Positions 17,080 to 25,846 are shown, counted from the first letter of the stretch. The stretch is 64,000 nucleotides of DNA from Haloglomus irregulare (GCF_007421925.1 NZ_QMDX01000011.1:1-64000), one strand, 5' to 3'. Translations and numbers: made by a program. Notes: generated by a model from the letters alone, not told the origin.

Positions 17080-18015
17080 TCAGAACAACTCGCGCCGTCT
17101 CGCGAGGTAGCCGGCGCCGGCCAGCGGCGCCCCGAACACCAGCGCGTACGGCAGCACGTAGGCGAGCGTGACGCTCAGTGCCCGGAGGGCGACGACCACC
17201 CCGCCGATAGAGTCCAGTAGTGCGGCACCGAGTCCGGTCTCGTGGTACGCGGGCCCGGGCGTGAGCGTCGGCGACGGCGTGGGCGTGATCCCCGGCTCCC
17301 CGAGTTCGACGGTGATAGTGGCGTAGGCAACGTCGTCCCGGAGGGCCCGGCGCTCGGCCTCGAGCCGCTCGATGCGCTCCTGGACGTCCGAGAGCCGCTC
17401 ACCGACCCGGAGCACCGCCTCCGTGTCGTTGGCGCTACCGTACAGCCGCCGGAGCCGGTCGCGCTGGTCGCGGAGGTTCCGGAGGCGTGCGTCCAGATCG
17501 ACCAGCTGGTCGCGCACGTCCTCGCTGTCCGAACTCGCGGCCCGGACCTCGCCGACGGTCTTCAGCGACTCGAAGGCGTCACCGAACTGGTCGCTCCGGA
17601 CCCGGAGGACGAGCCGGCCCGTGGTGCGGGTCCGGTTGCCGACACGGTCGACGTTCGTGTCCGAGCCCGCGACGTAGCCGTCGTGGTTCCGCGCGATGCT
17701 CACCGCCCGGTCCCGGGCCGTGTCGAAGTCGTCCACCCGGAGCCGCACGCGTCCGGTGCGGACGATGGCCTGCGAGCGGTTCGTGTCACGGAACGACTGC
17801 GCGGCGCTTCCACTGTCCCCGCCATCGTCGCCCTCGTCGCCGCCGCCCCCGTCACCCGACCCGGCGTCGGCCGGGGCGGGGTCCCGTCGGTCGGCGTCGC
17901 CCGCATCGCCCGCCCCGCCCGCCTCCGAGCCGCCGAACCCGGAGCAGCCGGCCAACAGGAGCAGTGCGACCAGCGCCAGCGCCACTGCCGTCCGTCGGGG
18001 CCTCGCATCAGGCAT
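17080..18015 (-). CDS. DUF4349 membrane-anchored lipoprotein
   Basis: The protein is 311 residues. A Sec signal with lipobox (ALVALLLLAGC) gives a lipid-anchored Cys at about residue 24. An acidic Gly/Asp linker leads into the DUF4349 domain (IVRTGRVRLRVDDFDTARDRAVSIA..GYVAGS). The domain contains a long coiled coil (LDARLRNLRDQRDRLRRLYG...RIERLEAERRALRDDVAYATI). A transmembrane helix (VTLAYVLPYALVFGAPLAGAGYL) sits near the C-terminus, so the protein is held at both ends on the outer face of the membrane. Its function is unknown. It is single and divergent from the next gene. Confidence 0.85.
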   Translation of the reverse strand: MPDARPRRTAVALALVALLLLAGCSGFGGSEAGGAGDAGDADRRDPAPADAGSGDGGGGDEGDDGGDSGSAAQSFRDTNRSQAIVRTGRVRLRVDDFDTARDRAVSIARNHDGYVAGSDTNVDRVGNRTRTTGRLVLRVRSDQFGDAFESLKTVGEVRAASSDSEDVRDQLVDLDARLRNLRDQRDRLRRLYGSANDTEAVLRVGERLSDVQERIERLEAERRALRDDVAYATITVELGEPGITPTPSPTLTPGPAYHETGLGAALLDSIGGVVVALRALSVTLAYVLPYALVFGAPLAGAGYLARRRELF

Positions 18016-18135
18016 ACGCGGTCCGTGTGAACGCGTGCCAGTATAGCCGTCGGAAGATCAAACAGCGGTTTTGCCTTCCGGCGAAGCTGGGTGTTCGCCG
18101 TCAGCCGCATACGTCGCCGGGCCCAACGTCAGTGT

Positions 18136-18846
18136 ATGTGCGCCGGAATCGCCGACATCGACCTGTTGTCGATGACCTGGGAGGACCTGCTGTTCGCACA
18201 TTGGCGGGTCGACCCGGCGGTCGTCGAGGAGCACCTCCCGGGGGGGCTGACCGTGGCCACCTACGAGGGCGACGCCTACCTCGGGGTGGTCCCGTTCGTG
18301 ATGAGCTCCATCGGTCCACGGCTCGCCCCGCTCGACATCTCCTTCGGGGAGCTGAACCTCCGCACCTACGTCCGGGAGACGGCGGACGGTTCGGGCGCGG
18401 GGCCCCGCGGGGTCTACTTCTTCAACCTGGACGCGGACGACCGTCTCGGGGTCGCCGTCGCGCGGTCGGTGTTCCAGCTACCCTACTATCGCGCGGCGAT
18501 GACCGTCGACGCGGCCGGGGAGCGGGTGGCCTTCCGCTCGCAGCGGCCCGACGGGAGCGCGTCGTTCGCGGCCGCGTACGGGCCCGAGGGCGACGCGTTC
18601 GTCCCCGAGGCGGGCTCGCTGGAGGCGTTCCTCGTCGAGAACTACCGCTTCTACACCGCCGACGACCGCGGCGGTATCTGGTACGGCGACATCGACCACG
18701 AGCCGTGGGAACTGGCGCCCGCGACCGCCGACTTCGTCACCAACGAACTGTTCGCCGCCAACGGGTTCGACCATCCCGCGGGCGAGCCCCTCCTGCACTA
18801 CTCCCCACGGATAGCGGTGACCGCTGGGGCACCCCGCCGGGTATGA
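18136..18846 (+). CDS. DUF2071 family protein (acetoacetate-decarboxylase fold)
   Basis: The protein is 236 residues. It follows the DUF2071/YqjF pattern: MTWEDLLFAHWRVDPAVVEEHLP at the start, LGVVPFVMSSI, a FGELNLRTYV segment, GVYFFNLDADDRL, LPYYRAAM and a late LLHYSPRI. The family shares the acetoacetate decarboxylase-like fold, but the catalytic lysine of that enzyme is not evident. The function is unknown. The gene is a single unit between divergent and downstream neighbours. Confidence 0.85.
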   Translation: MCAGIADIDLLSMTWEDLLFAHWRVDPAVVEEHLPGGLTVATYEGDAYLGVVPFVMSSIGPRLAPLDISFGELNLRTYVRETADGSGAGPRGVYFFNLDADDRLGVAVARSVFQLPYYRAAMTVDAAGERVAFRSQRPDGSASFAAAYGPEGDAFVPEAGSLEAFLVENYRFYTADDRGGIWYGDIDHEPWELAPATADFVTNELFAANGFDHPAGEPLLHYSPRIAVTAGAPRRV

Positions 18847-18910
18847 CTGGACCCCCTTCCACGGCGCGGGGTCGGGGGCTACTTTACCCGCGCGCCACTA
18901 GGTGGGCCCG

Positions 18911-19627
18911 ATGAGTGACGGCGACGGCTCGCGGGCCGACGACACCGAGGCGGGTGAGGCCCCCGTACCCGACGGGACCACCCGTGGCCCTCCGGCCGAC
19001 GACACAGCGACCGACCGGACCGGGCGAGCGACCGCCACCATATCGGAGGCGGCGACCGCGCCCGACGACACGTCCCCGGCGTCGGAGTCCCCGGCCACAG
19101 GGGACGACAGGACCCGCACGGAGCCGCTGCAGCCCTCCGACATCGATGTCGCGGAGCTCACGGGCCCCGAGCGGAGCCTGGAGCCGGCCGTCAGGCTGGT
19201 GTGGATCCTCCGCGCCGCGGTGAGCGCCCTCGTTCTCGGGACCGTCGTGGGTGCCGTCGCGGCTGTCTTCGACCTGCCGCTCTGGGCCGGACCGGCCGTC
19301 TTCGCGCTGCTGTTCGTCCTCGGTGCCGGGCGAGCACATCTGCGCTACGAGTCCTGGTCGTACCGGGTCCGGACCGACTCCCTGTTCCTCGACCGCGGCG
19401 TCCTGACGCAGGTCCGGACGGTGGTGCCGTACGTCCGCATCCAGCACGTCGACGCCTCGCGCGGCCCGGTCGAGCGCGCGTTCGGGCTGGCGACGGTCGT
19501 CGTCTACACCGCCGGCTCCCGGGGTGCGGACGTCACCATCCCGGGGCTGACGCCCGAGCGCGCCGACGACCTGCAGGAGCGGCTGAAACGACTCGCCATC
19601 GCCGCGGAGGGGGAGGACGCCGTCTGA
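18911..19627 (+). CDS. PH-domain membrane protein, YdbS-like
   Basis: The protein is 238 residues. A disordered acidic, Thr-rich head of about 90 residues precedes two transmembrane helices and one bacterial PH domain (bPH2) with YESWSYRVRTDSLFLDRGVLTQVRTVVPYVRIQHVD and the end TIPGLTPERADDLQERL. Its stop codon is 1 base from the start of the larger partner, an arrangement like the ydbS-ydbT pair of bacteria. It probably forms a membrane complex with that partner. Confidence 0.85.
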   Translation: MSDGDGSRADDTEAGEAPVPDGTTRGPPADDTATDRTGRATATISEAATAPDDTSPASESPATGDDRTRTEPLQPSDIDVAELTGPERSLEPAVRLVWILRAAVSALVLGTVVGAVAAVFDLPLWAGPAVFALLFVLGAGRAHLRYESWSYRVRTDSLFLDRGVLTQVRTVVPYVRIQHVDASRGPVERAFGLATVVVYTAGSRGADVTIPGLTPERADDLQERLKRLAIAAEGEDAV

Positions 19628-19628
19628 G

Positions 19629-21140
19629 ATGCGACTCTCCGCGCTCTCCATCCCGTACGGCGCGGTCATCACGGCGGCCCGGCTGGGCTGGCTGCTGGTC
19701 ATCGTCAGCTTCGGCTCCGCGCGGGTCCCCGGCGCCGGTCCGCTCGTCGCGGTCGCGGTCGTCGCCGGGGCCCTGGCGCTGGCTGGCGCCTACCAGTTCG
19801 CCCGCTGGCGCCGGTTCGAGTACCGGCTGACCGAGGACACGCTGGATATCGACTCCGGCGTGTTCTCCCGCCGGAGCCGCGAGATACCGCTCCGACGGGT
19901 GCAGAACGTCGACACGAGCCGGAACGCCGTCCAGCGCGCGCTCGGTATCGCCGCGGTCACGGTCGAGACCGCCGGCGGGAGCGACGTGGAGGCCGACTTC
20001 CGCTACGTGAGCGAGGCCGAGGCCGAACGGCTCCGCGCCGAGATCGGCCGGCTGAAGCGCGACCGCGGCCGGGAGGACGGGTCGGCCGGGGCCGCCGAGG
20101 CCGGCGCGACGGCCGCCGACGAGCCGGTCGAGGAGCCGCTGTTCGCCATGTCGACGCGGGAGCTGCTGTTGTTGGGGCTCGTCTCCGTCGACCTCCGGCT
20201 GCTCTCGCTGTTCTCGGCCATCGTCCCCATCGCGGCCCCGTCACTGGCCCGGGAAGCCGTCGACCCGCTGTTCTCGCTGGCCATCGCCGCCCCGCTGCTG
20301 GCCGGCATCGTGGTGACCGTCTCGGTGCTCGCGAGCGCGGCGTTCTCGGTCACCAACTACTACGGCTTCCGGCTGTCGCGTGCGAGCGACGAACTCCGGT
20401 ACGAGCGGGGGCTGCTCAACCGCTACACCGGGACGGTCCCGCTGTCGAAGGTGCAGTCGGTCGTCCTCTCGGAGAACGTCCTGGCCCGGCGGCTGGGCTA
20501 CGCTGCGCTCACCGTCGAGACCGCGGGCTACGCGCCCGGCGACAGCGGCGCCGAGTCGGCGGTTCCACTGACCCGCCGCGACCGGGCGGTCGAACTGGCA
20601 CGGGAGGTGGAGCCGTTCGGCGAGGTCGAGTTCGAGCGCCCCCCATCGCGCGCACGGACCCGGTATCTCATCCGCTACGCCATCGTCGGGCTGCTGCTCA
20701 CGGCCATCGCCTACGGCATCGACCGGTTCACCGGACTCTCGTTCGCCTGGTACGGGGTCGCGGCGCTGGTGGCGCTGGCGCCGGTTGCGGCCCACCTGAA
20801 GTGGCGCAACCTCGGCTTCGCCGTCCTGGAGAACCACGTCGTCCTCCGGTCTGGCTTCTGGTCCCGAGAGACGACGGTCGTCCCGTACTACCGGGTCCAG
20901 ACCGTCATCGAGGGGCAGACGCTGTTCCAGCGCCGGCGCGACCTCGCGACCGTCGTCGTCGACACCGCGGGTTCGCGCGGGCTGACCGGCGGCGACCCGA
21001 AGGCGCTGGACATCGAGGCCGACCGCGCGACCGAACTCCGGGAGACCATCGCCGACCGCCTCCAGGCCTCCCTCGGCGGCCACCAGGCTGAACGCCGCCG
21101 AACGCGCCGGTCAGAGCTGCTGGCCGGGGGCGACGACTGA
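19629..21140 (+). CDS. Triple PH-domain membrane protein, YdbT-like
   Basis: The 503-residue protein has three bPH2 repeats. Each has the YRLTEDTLDIDSGVFSRRS / IPLRRVQNVD type core; later copies read LRYERGLLNRYTGTVPLSKVQSV and LENHVVLRSGFWSRE..YYRVQTV. Each repeat is preceded by paired transmembrane helices. It follows the single-PH protein with one base between and forms an operon with it. In bacteria this pair is tied to membrane or cell-envelope stress and antimicrobial-peptide sensitivity. The archaeal role is untested. Confidence 0.85.
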   Translation: MRLSALSIPYGAVITAARLGWLLVIVSFGSARVPGAGPLVAVAVVAGALALAGAYQFARWRRFEYRLTEDTLDIDSGVFSRRSREIPLRRVQNVDTSRNAVQRALGIAAVTVETAGGSDVEADFRYVSEAEAERLRAEIGRLKRDRGREDGSAGAAEAGATAADEPVEEPLFAMSTRELLLLGLVSVDLRLLSLFSAIVPIAAPSLAREAVDPLFSLAIAAPLLAGIVVTVSVLASAAFSVTNYYGFRLSRASDELRYERGLLNRYTGTVPLSKVQSVVLSENVLARRLGYAALTVETAGYAPGDSGAESAVPLTRRDRAVELAREVEPFGEVEFERPPSRARTRYLIRYAIVGLLLTAIAYGIDRFTGLSFAWYGVAALVALAPVAAHLKWRNLGFAVLENHVVLRSGFWSRETTVVPYYRVQTVIEGQTLFQRRRDLATVVVDTAGSRGLTGGDPKALDIEADRATELRETIADRLQASLGGHQAERRRTRRSELLAGGDD

Positions 21141-21203
21141 CCGACCGGCCGTCGACCCGCCCCCGAGCGTCAGGCCCAAGCCTCGGGGGCACGGGCATCA
21201 GGC

Positions 21204-21851
21204 GTGAACAGGCGCACACGGCTTGCCGGCGTCGGGAGCAGCCTCGCGCTCGCGGCTGGCGTGCTGGTCGCAGTCGCGCTGGACTCGACCGTCAGCGCGC
21301 TCCCGGTCCGCGCGCGGCTCTCGGACCTCGGCCGGCCGGGCGCGCCGGGAGCGCTCGTCTTCGGCCTCGGACTGTGCCTGGCCGGCGCGCTCGGGTTGGG
21401 GTTCGCCCGGGGCTGCTGGCGCGCCGCGAACGACCCGCTCGACCGTGCGGTCGCGGCGGTCTCGGGTGCGGCCTTCCTGGGACTGGGCGTCGCGGGCGCC
21501 GTTCCCGAGCCGGGCATCGCGCACGTTCCCGCGCTGTCGACGGCGTATCTCGCCGGCGTCTCGGCGCTCCTGCTGGACGGGGTCCGCCGCAGGCACGGCC
21601 CAGGCGACCACGTCGACAGTGCCGGGTCACGGGCCGGGACCGTGCTCGTCGGCACCGTCGGCATCGTGGCGGCGCTCTGGGCTCTCCGCGCGCTCGTGGC
21701 GACGACGTTCGTCCTCTCTGGGGCGACGAGCGCACTCCTGCTGGCCGAACTCGGCACGCTGAGTGCGTTCGGCGGCTGGGTGGTCTTCCGGGCACGTGCC
21801 GGAGCGTCGGCCGAGTCCGCGGCGTCCGGGGTCACTGCCGCCGAGCGGTGA
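21204..21851 (+). CDS. DUF998-like integral membrane protein
   Basis: The 215-residue, GTG-started protein has six hydrophobic helices. The pattern (RLSDLGRPGAPGALVFGLGLCLAGALGLGF, then AVSGAAFLGLGVAGAVPE) matches the DUF998 family of six-helix proteins, which often start with an LSxLG..G..F segment after the first helix. The function is unknown. It lies 63 bases after the PH-domain operon on the same strand and may be co-transcribed. Confidence 0.65.
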   Translation: MNRRTRLAGVGSSLALAAGVLVAVALDSTVSALPVRARLSDLGRPGAPGALVFGLGLCLAGALGLGFARGCWRAANDPLDRAVAAVSGAAFLGLGVAGAVPEPGIAHVPALSTAYLAGVSALLLDGVRRRHGPGDHVDSAGSRAGTVLVGTVGIVAALWALRALVATTFVLSGATSALLLAELGTLSAFGGWVVFRARAGASAESAASGVTAAER

Positions 21852-21961
21852 CCCCGGTTGGGTCGCTCGGCTGGAGGGTGATGCTGAGCGACGGCGTCGC
21901 CAGCGAGAGCCGCGTCCACAGCATGGCGAGCCGGGCGCCAATACAGTGGCGCGGGCCACCC

Positions 21962-22432
21962 TCAGAGCGGCAGGAGGCCGGCGCTGTTGGCCGCCAGGAG
22001 CCCCGCGTCCACGAGCAGCAGGATGGCGACGACGCCGGCACCACGGTAGAACCGGCCGGCCTCGCGGGCGGGCGAGCGGACCTTCTTTAGCTCCAGGCCG
22101 TCGCTCATCCGGGCGTTACCGACCTCGACCAGTCCGGCCATCACGAGCCACAGCAGCGTCATCGCGAGGACGAGATGGCCGCGCGTGCTGCCGGCCAGGG
22201 TCTCGAACGTGTAGAGCTGGGCGGCCATGTGGCCGCCGGTCAGGAGCATCACGACCGCACTGACACGGGAGAGGGTCATCAGCCGGCCGAAGACGGCCGC
22301 GAGCGGCTCCGGGCGGACATCGCCGTCGCGGGCGGTCGGCAGCACCGCGGCCACGGCGAACAGCACGCTCCCGGTCCAGAGCGCCCCCACTAGGAGGTGC
22401 GCCGCGTAGATGACGGCGTTGTGAACGGACAT
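21962..22432 (-). CDS. Four-helix membrane protein, CopD-like
   Basis: The protein is 156 residues with four transmembrane helices. His11 and other conserved positions (VIYAAHLLVGALWTGSVLF, MLLTGGHMAAQLY) recall CopD/DUF2269-type proteins, in which an early His-rich helix may bind haem or copper. Copper transport is therefore possible but not established. The gene is divergent from the zinc-ribbon/aEF-1 beta operon. Confidence 0.65.
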   Translation of the reverse strand: MSVHNAVIYAAHLLVGALWTGSVLFAVAAVLPTARDGDVRPEPLAAVFGRLMTLSRVSAVVMLLTGGHMAAQLYTFETLAGSTRGHLVLAMTLLWLVMAGLVEVGNARMSDGLELKKVRSPAREAGRFYRGAGVVAILLLVDAGLLAANSAGLLPL

Positions 22433-22522
22433 ACCCGAAGCGGGGGCTGACGGTTCTTGAAACCAGGCGGGACGGACCCGACGCCGTGCCAGCAGCTCGC
22501 GGGAGGCGGCCCGCTTGACAAG

Positions 22523-22530
22523 GCTTAAAC
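22523..22530 (+). promoter_or_regulatory. TATA-like box of the zinc-ribbon/aEF-1 beta operon
   Basis: GCTTAAAC is centred 27 bases before the ATG at 22554, matching leaderless spacing. Confidence 0.6.
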
Positions 22531-22553
22531 ACGGTCCACGACCAAACGGAGGT

Positions 22554-22733
22554 ATGAGTCAGTCCGATAGCAGCGAGACGCGCCAGTGCGTCTCCTGTGG
22601 CATCAACATCGCCGGGACGAACGCCGCCCGCTTCAACTGCCCCGACTGCGGGCAGTTGATCTTCCGGTGTGCGACCTGTCGGAAGCAGAGCAACCTCTAC
22701 GAGTGTTCCAGCTGCGGCTTCATGGGGCCATAA
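22554..22733 (+). CDS. Zinc-finger protein, HVO_2753 family
   Basis: The 59-residue protein has four CxxC pairs (CVSC, CPDC, CATC, CSSC) forming two zinc ribbons. This layout is that of the haloarchaeal HVO_2753 family, whose member in Haloferax volcanii has been studied as a two-zinc microprotein. The next gene, aEF-1 beta, starts 3 bases after the stop, a linkage conserved in haloarchaea, so a translation or RNA-linked role is inferred. The start fits the TATA box. Confidence 0.9.
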   Translation: MSQSDSSETRQCVSCGINIAGTNAARFNCPDCGQLIFRCATCRKQSNLYECSSCGFMGP

Positions 22734-22735
22734 CG

Positions 22736-23002
22736 ATGGGGAAGGTCGCCGCCAAACTCAAAGTCATGCCGAAGAGCCCGGACGTGGACCTCGATGCCCT
22801 GCAGGAGCGCCTGGAGGCCTCGCTGCCGGAGGGGGCCCACATCAAGGGGACCCAGCGCGACGACGTCGCGTTCGGACTCGTGGCGCTGTTCCCGACGGTC
22901 ACCGTCCCCGACGACGCCGGCGGCACGGAGGCCGTCGAGGAGGCCTTCGCCGGCGTCGAGGACGTCGAGTCGGTGCAGGTAGAGGAAGTCGGCCGCATAT
23001 AG
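22736..23002 (+). CDS. ef1b: Elongation factor 1-beta (aEF-1 beta)
   Basis: The 88-residue protein begins [22 protein letters not shown] and ends [22 protein letters not shown], the compact archaeal aEF-1 beta fold. It exchanges GDP for GTP on aEF-1 alpha during translation elongation. Full length is typical (about 88-90 residues). It is the second gene of a tight pair with the zinc-finger protein. Confidence 0.95.
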   Translation: MGKVAAKLKVMPKSPDVDLDALQERLEASLPEGAHIKGTQRDDVAFGLVALFPTVTVPDDAGGTEAVEEAFAGVEDVESVQVEEVGRI

Positions 23003-23123
23003 CGACCCCGCTCTCGTCGGACCGCTGTGCCGCTGTCCGTCCCCGGGGGTCCGGAGACCGCCGAGAGGACGCTCTCTCAGTTGTTTCGCGCCACGATAAC
23101 GCCCATGCTGATTATATGTACTG

Positions 23124-23483
23124 GTGCGTTACGGGGTAACAGAGCATGAGGGACAGCAGTCACCGCTCGACCCGGGCAACGACGGGGTGGTCGGCGTGAG
23201 CGCCGGCGCTCGCGAGGACGGCACGGAGTCGGCCGAGGGTGGGACCGACCCGCTCGCGCCATGGGCGTTCCGTGCGGCGATATCCGGGCTCCCCGAGGAC
23301 CAGGCGCGCGAGCTCTTGGAGGGCGACCGGTGCCCGCAACCGGGTCACGAGGAGCGATGGGAGGCGGAGATGGACGCACTGGAACTCCGCGAGGAGGGCA
23401 ACGAGGTCGTCGTCTACCGGATGGACGAGGAGCACGCGTGGCTGCAGTCCGACACGGCCCTCCGGCCGGACGAGGTCCGCTGA
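23124..23483 (+). CDS. Small acidic haloarchaeal protein
   Basis: The open frame gives at most 119 residues from a GTG; a start at the GTG at 23196 (VSAGARED) would give 95. The C-terminal part is well formed (WAFRAAISGLPEDQARELL, then EGNEVVVYRMDEEHAWLQSD). The end resembles short haloarchaeal proteins with a VVxYxxxxxxAWxxSD motif, such as DUF7331. A TATA-like ATTATATG at 23111-23118 lies just upstream. Its start and function are uncertain. Confidence 0.55.
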   Translation: MRYGVTEHEGQQSPLDPGNDGVVGVSAGAREDGTESAEGGTDPLAPWAFRAAISGLPEDQARELLEGDRCPQPGHEERWEAEMDALELREEGNEVVVYRMDEEHAWLQSDTALRPDEVR

Positions 23484-23555
23484 CCGGGGGCACCGCGTCG
23501 ACCGCTACATAACACACCATTCAAGTACTCCTCGGGTCAACGATTCTGCACGATT

Positions 23556-23849
23556 ATGCCGAGCTCGAACGGACCACTCCACGGGACACGTAACAAACTC
23601 CGGAACAAGCCACGCGACCGCGGGACCTCGCCGCCGCAACAGTCCGTCGAGTCGTTCGAGGCGGGTGAGAAGGTCCACCTCGATATCGATCCCAGCGTCC
23701 CCGACGGGCGCTTCCACCCCCGGTTCAACGGTCACACCGGGACCGTCGAGGGCGAGCAGGGTCGAGCCTACAAGGTGACCATCGTCGACGGCAGCAAGGA
23801 GAAAACCGTCATCGCCAAACCCGCACATCTCAGCCTCCAGACGGAATGA
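23556..23849 (+). CDS. rpl21e: Ribosomal protein L21e
   Basis: The 97-residue protein shows the L21e order: MPSSNGPLHGTRNKLRNKPRDRGTSPP, then FEAGEKVHLDIDPSVPDGRFHPRFNGHTG and YKVTIVDGSKEKTVIAKPAHL. It is part of the large ribosomal subunit. Its stop overlaps the RNA polymerase subunit gene start by 4 bases (ATGA), a coupling conserved in archaea. Confidence 0.97.
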   Translation: MPSSNGPLHGTRNKLRNKPRDRGTSPPQQSVESFEAGEKVHLDIDPSVPDGRFHPRFNGHTGTVEGEQGRAYKVTIVDGSKEKTVIAKPAHLSLQTE

Positions 23850-24202
23850 CGATCTTCAAGGAGACCCTCGACGCCGAGTACATCACCACCGCCGAGGCCA
23901 AGGAGATCCTCGCGGGCGTCGAGCAGGAGCGGGCGCTCGACGAGGACCGCGAGATGCGGTACGAGCTCGCGCGAGCCATCGACCACGTCAACCGCTTCGC
24001 CGAGATGGATGGCGAGGACGGACAGGCGCTGGTCGAGGACCTACTGGAACTGGAGAAGCTCGACGCCAAGACCGCCACGAAGATCGCCGACACCCTCCCG
24101 CAGGACCGCGACGAGGTCCGGTCCGTCTTCGCCCAGGAGCGCTACGCGCTCGACGGCGAGGAACTCGACGAGGTCCTGAACGTCGTCTCGAAGTACGCGT
24201 AG
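23846..24202 (+). CDS. rpoF: RNA polymerase subunit Rpb4/RpoF
   Basis: The 118-residue protein (MTIFKETLDAEYITTAEAKEILAGVEQ...DTLPQDRDEVRSVFAQERYALDGEELDEVLNVVSKYA) is the archaeal Rpb4 homologue. With RpoE it forms the stalk of RNA polymerase. It is translationally coupled to L21e. In other haloarchaea known to me, DUF655 and the rRNA dimethyltransferase usually follow; here the next gene is on the other strand, so the cluster has been interrupted. Confidence 0.95.
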   Translation: MTIFKETLDAEYITTAEAKEILAGVEQERALDEDREMRYELARAIDHVNRFAEMDGEDGQALVEDLLELEKLDAKTATKIADTLPQDRDEVRSVFAQERYALDGEELDEVLNVVSKYA

Positions 24203-24221
24203 TCCTCCCGTTTCCGCTCGG

Positions 24222-25076
24222 TCAGGGCGAGAGCGTTCCTTCGTCGGTGACAACCGAGTCGACGAGATGCGTCGGCGTCGCGTCGTACGCCGGGTTCTCG
24301 ATGTCGAACCCCTCTGCCGGCTCGAGCATCACCTCGCTCGCCGGCCGGTACTCGTTCTCGAACTGGAACCCGCCCTCGTCGATGACCTTCGCCGAGGAGC
24401 CGACCACGGTGAACGGCACCGCGAGCTCGGCCGCGGCCGCCGCGATGGGGAACGTGCCGACCCGGTTGTAGTATGTGTCGTCGACGATGCAGGACATGCC
24501 GGCGGCGACGCGGTCGCATTCGGGGAGCACCTCCCCGCTGGCCGAGTCGACCAGCAGGTGAGCCTCCACGCGGTCGATACGCGCGAGCGTCCGTGCCGTC
24601 CGGCGCCCGAGGTAGCGCGGTCGGGCCTCGGTCACGTACACCTCCAGATGGCGCCCCTCACTGGCCGCCAGCTCGACCGCCTCCAGCACCGTCGAGGAGT
24701 AGTCGTGGGTGAGGAGCGTGTCGCCATCGTGGAGGGTATCGGCGGCGTTGATAGCGGCCTCGCGTTTACCCGTCTCGACATTCGCCACCACCCTGTCGAT
24801 GGCGTCCGCCGTCACCGCCTTGGCGGCCGCCACGTCCGCCGGGTCGGCGTCCTCGACGGCCGCGCGGATCTCCGCCTGCGTCGTATGCAGCGTCGCGTGG
24901 GAGGGCTGTGCCCGCTTGAGCGCCCGGCTGTTGCGTTCTATATCCCGGCGGTACTCCTCGATCGAGGGGTACTCACGGTCGAGCAGCGCCCGCAGCGCCT
25001 CGGCGGCTTTGATAGCCACGATCGAGGAACTGTGGGTCTGCATGTCCCGTATCTCGGCGACGGTCTCGTCGATCAT
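24222..25076 (-). CDS. Ribose-1,5-bisphosphate isomerase (eIF2B-related)
   Basis: The protein is 284 residues from MIDETVAEIRDMQTHSS. It belongs to the eIF-2B alpha/MtnA fold, with MQTHSSSIVAIKAAEALRALL, DGDTLLTHDYSSTVLEAV, EARPRYLGRRTARTL and the catalytic-type DDTYYNRVGTFPIAAAAAEL. The R15P isomerase branch converts ribose-1,5-bisphosphate to ribulose-1,5-bisphosphate in the archaeal nucleotide-salvage (AMP or pentose-bisphosphate) pathway. Its partners (AMP phosphorylase, RuBisCO) are not in this window. A true eIF2B regulatory subunit is the main alternative. An upstream start adds only an unlikely Arg/Pro-rich leader. Confidence 0.8.
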   Translation of the reverse strand: MIDETVAEIRDMQTHSSSIVAIKAAEALRALLDREYPSIEEYRRDIERNSRALKRAQPSHATLHTTQAEIRAAVEDADPADVAAAKAVTADAIDRVVANVETGKREAAINAADTLHDGDTLLTHDYSSTVLEAVELAASEGRHLEVYVTEARPRYLGRRTARTLARIDRVEAHLLVDSASGEVLPECDRVAAGMSCIVDDTYYNRVGTFPIAAAAAELAVPFTVVGSSAKVIDEGGFQFENEYRPASEVMLEPAEGFDIENPAYDATPTHLVDSVVTDEGTLSP

Positions 25077-25223
25077 GTCCGATGGGACTCCCGCGTCGCT
25101 CAAAGGCGTATCGGCAAGGGCGGTCCGATGCCCCGTTCCCGGCCGCGCCGGTCGACGTCGGTCCACGTCCCGCCACGCTGCCGCCGCCGTGGCGGTTTAG
25201 CCACTGGCCCGCGTATCGGACGC

Positions 25224-25556
25224 ATGGTTACGGTCACCTACACCTGCCCACGCTGTGACGCGGTGGTCGAACTGGAACGGGACGCCTACATGGCGGACAA
25301 GTCGGTCACGCCGGACCCACTCGAGGGCTGGACGTACGTCCCCGTCTACGAGGCGGTCTCGGCGTCCGGTGAATCGCTGGTCGACGAGGCGACCGTCGAC
25401 GCTGACGGGGTCGAGATCGTCTGCGGCGCAAGCGAAACCCGTAGCGAGGGCTGTGGCCGTCCGTTCTACCTCTCGTTCGTCAGATACGAGGACGGCGAAC
25501 CCGTCGACCCCGGGCGTTCGCTCGAGGAGGTCTCCTTCGACTTCCTCCGGGGCTGA
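25224..25556 (+). CDS. Small zinc-ribbon-like haloarchaeal protein
   Basis: The 110-residue protein begins MVTVTYTCPRCDAVVELERDAYMADKSV. It has CPRC near the N-terminus and two later cysteines (IVCGASETRSEGCGRPFYL), which can complete one zinc site. The rest is acidic with a beta-rich ending (SLEEVSFDFLRG). I do not recognise a named family. It is divergent from the isomerase gene. Confidence 0.65.
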   Translation: MVTVTYTCPRCDAVVELERDAYMADKSVTPDPLEGWTYVPVYEAVSASGESLVDEATVDADGVEIVCGASETRSEGCGRPFYLSFVRYEDGEPVDPGRSLEEVSFDFLRG

Positions 25557-25656
25557 GGCGCTGTCGCAAGCGACGGTCCTGTGGGTTTGGAGCGGCCCGA
25601 GGCGCATAATTGCAGTTATATACGTTTTGATGACGGGGCGACGCGGCGAACCAAAG

Positions 25657-25663
25657 TTATAAA
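25657..25663 (+). promoter_or_regulatory. TATA box of the small zinc protein at 25679
   Basis: TTATAAA lies about 19-22 bases before the ATG at 25679. A second AT-rich box (GTTATATACG) lies at about 25615-25625. Confidence 0.5.
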
Positions 25664-25678
25664 TCCGAGAATAAGTAG

Positions 25679-25846
25679 ATGGTAGTTGTGCCCCACTGCA
25701 ACAACTGCGATTCGTACGTCAGCGAGGCGTACGTACGGGTGTTCGCCCCCGAGGGCATGGATACCGTTCGCGTCTGTCCCCACTGCGAGGACAAGCTCCG
25801 GGACGGCGCCGATGTCCGTGAGGCGCGGGCCCCGCGTCAGCAGTAA
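25679..25846 (+). CDS. Zinc-binding microprotein, DUF7563-like
   Basis: The 55-residue protein has CNNC and CPHC pairs spaced to bind one zinc. The order HCNNCDSYVSEAYVRVF, then VRVCPHCEDKLRDGADVREAR, is a strongly conserved haloarchaeal type that I believe is annotated as DUF7563. A TATA box lies just upstream. The role is unknown. This is the last intact gene before a 1.5-kb decayed stretch. Confidence 0.8.
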   Translation: MVVVPHCNNCDSYVSEAYVRVFAPEGMDTVRVCPHCEDKLRDGADVREARAPRQQ

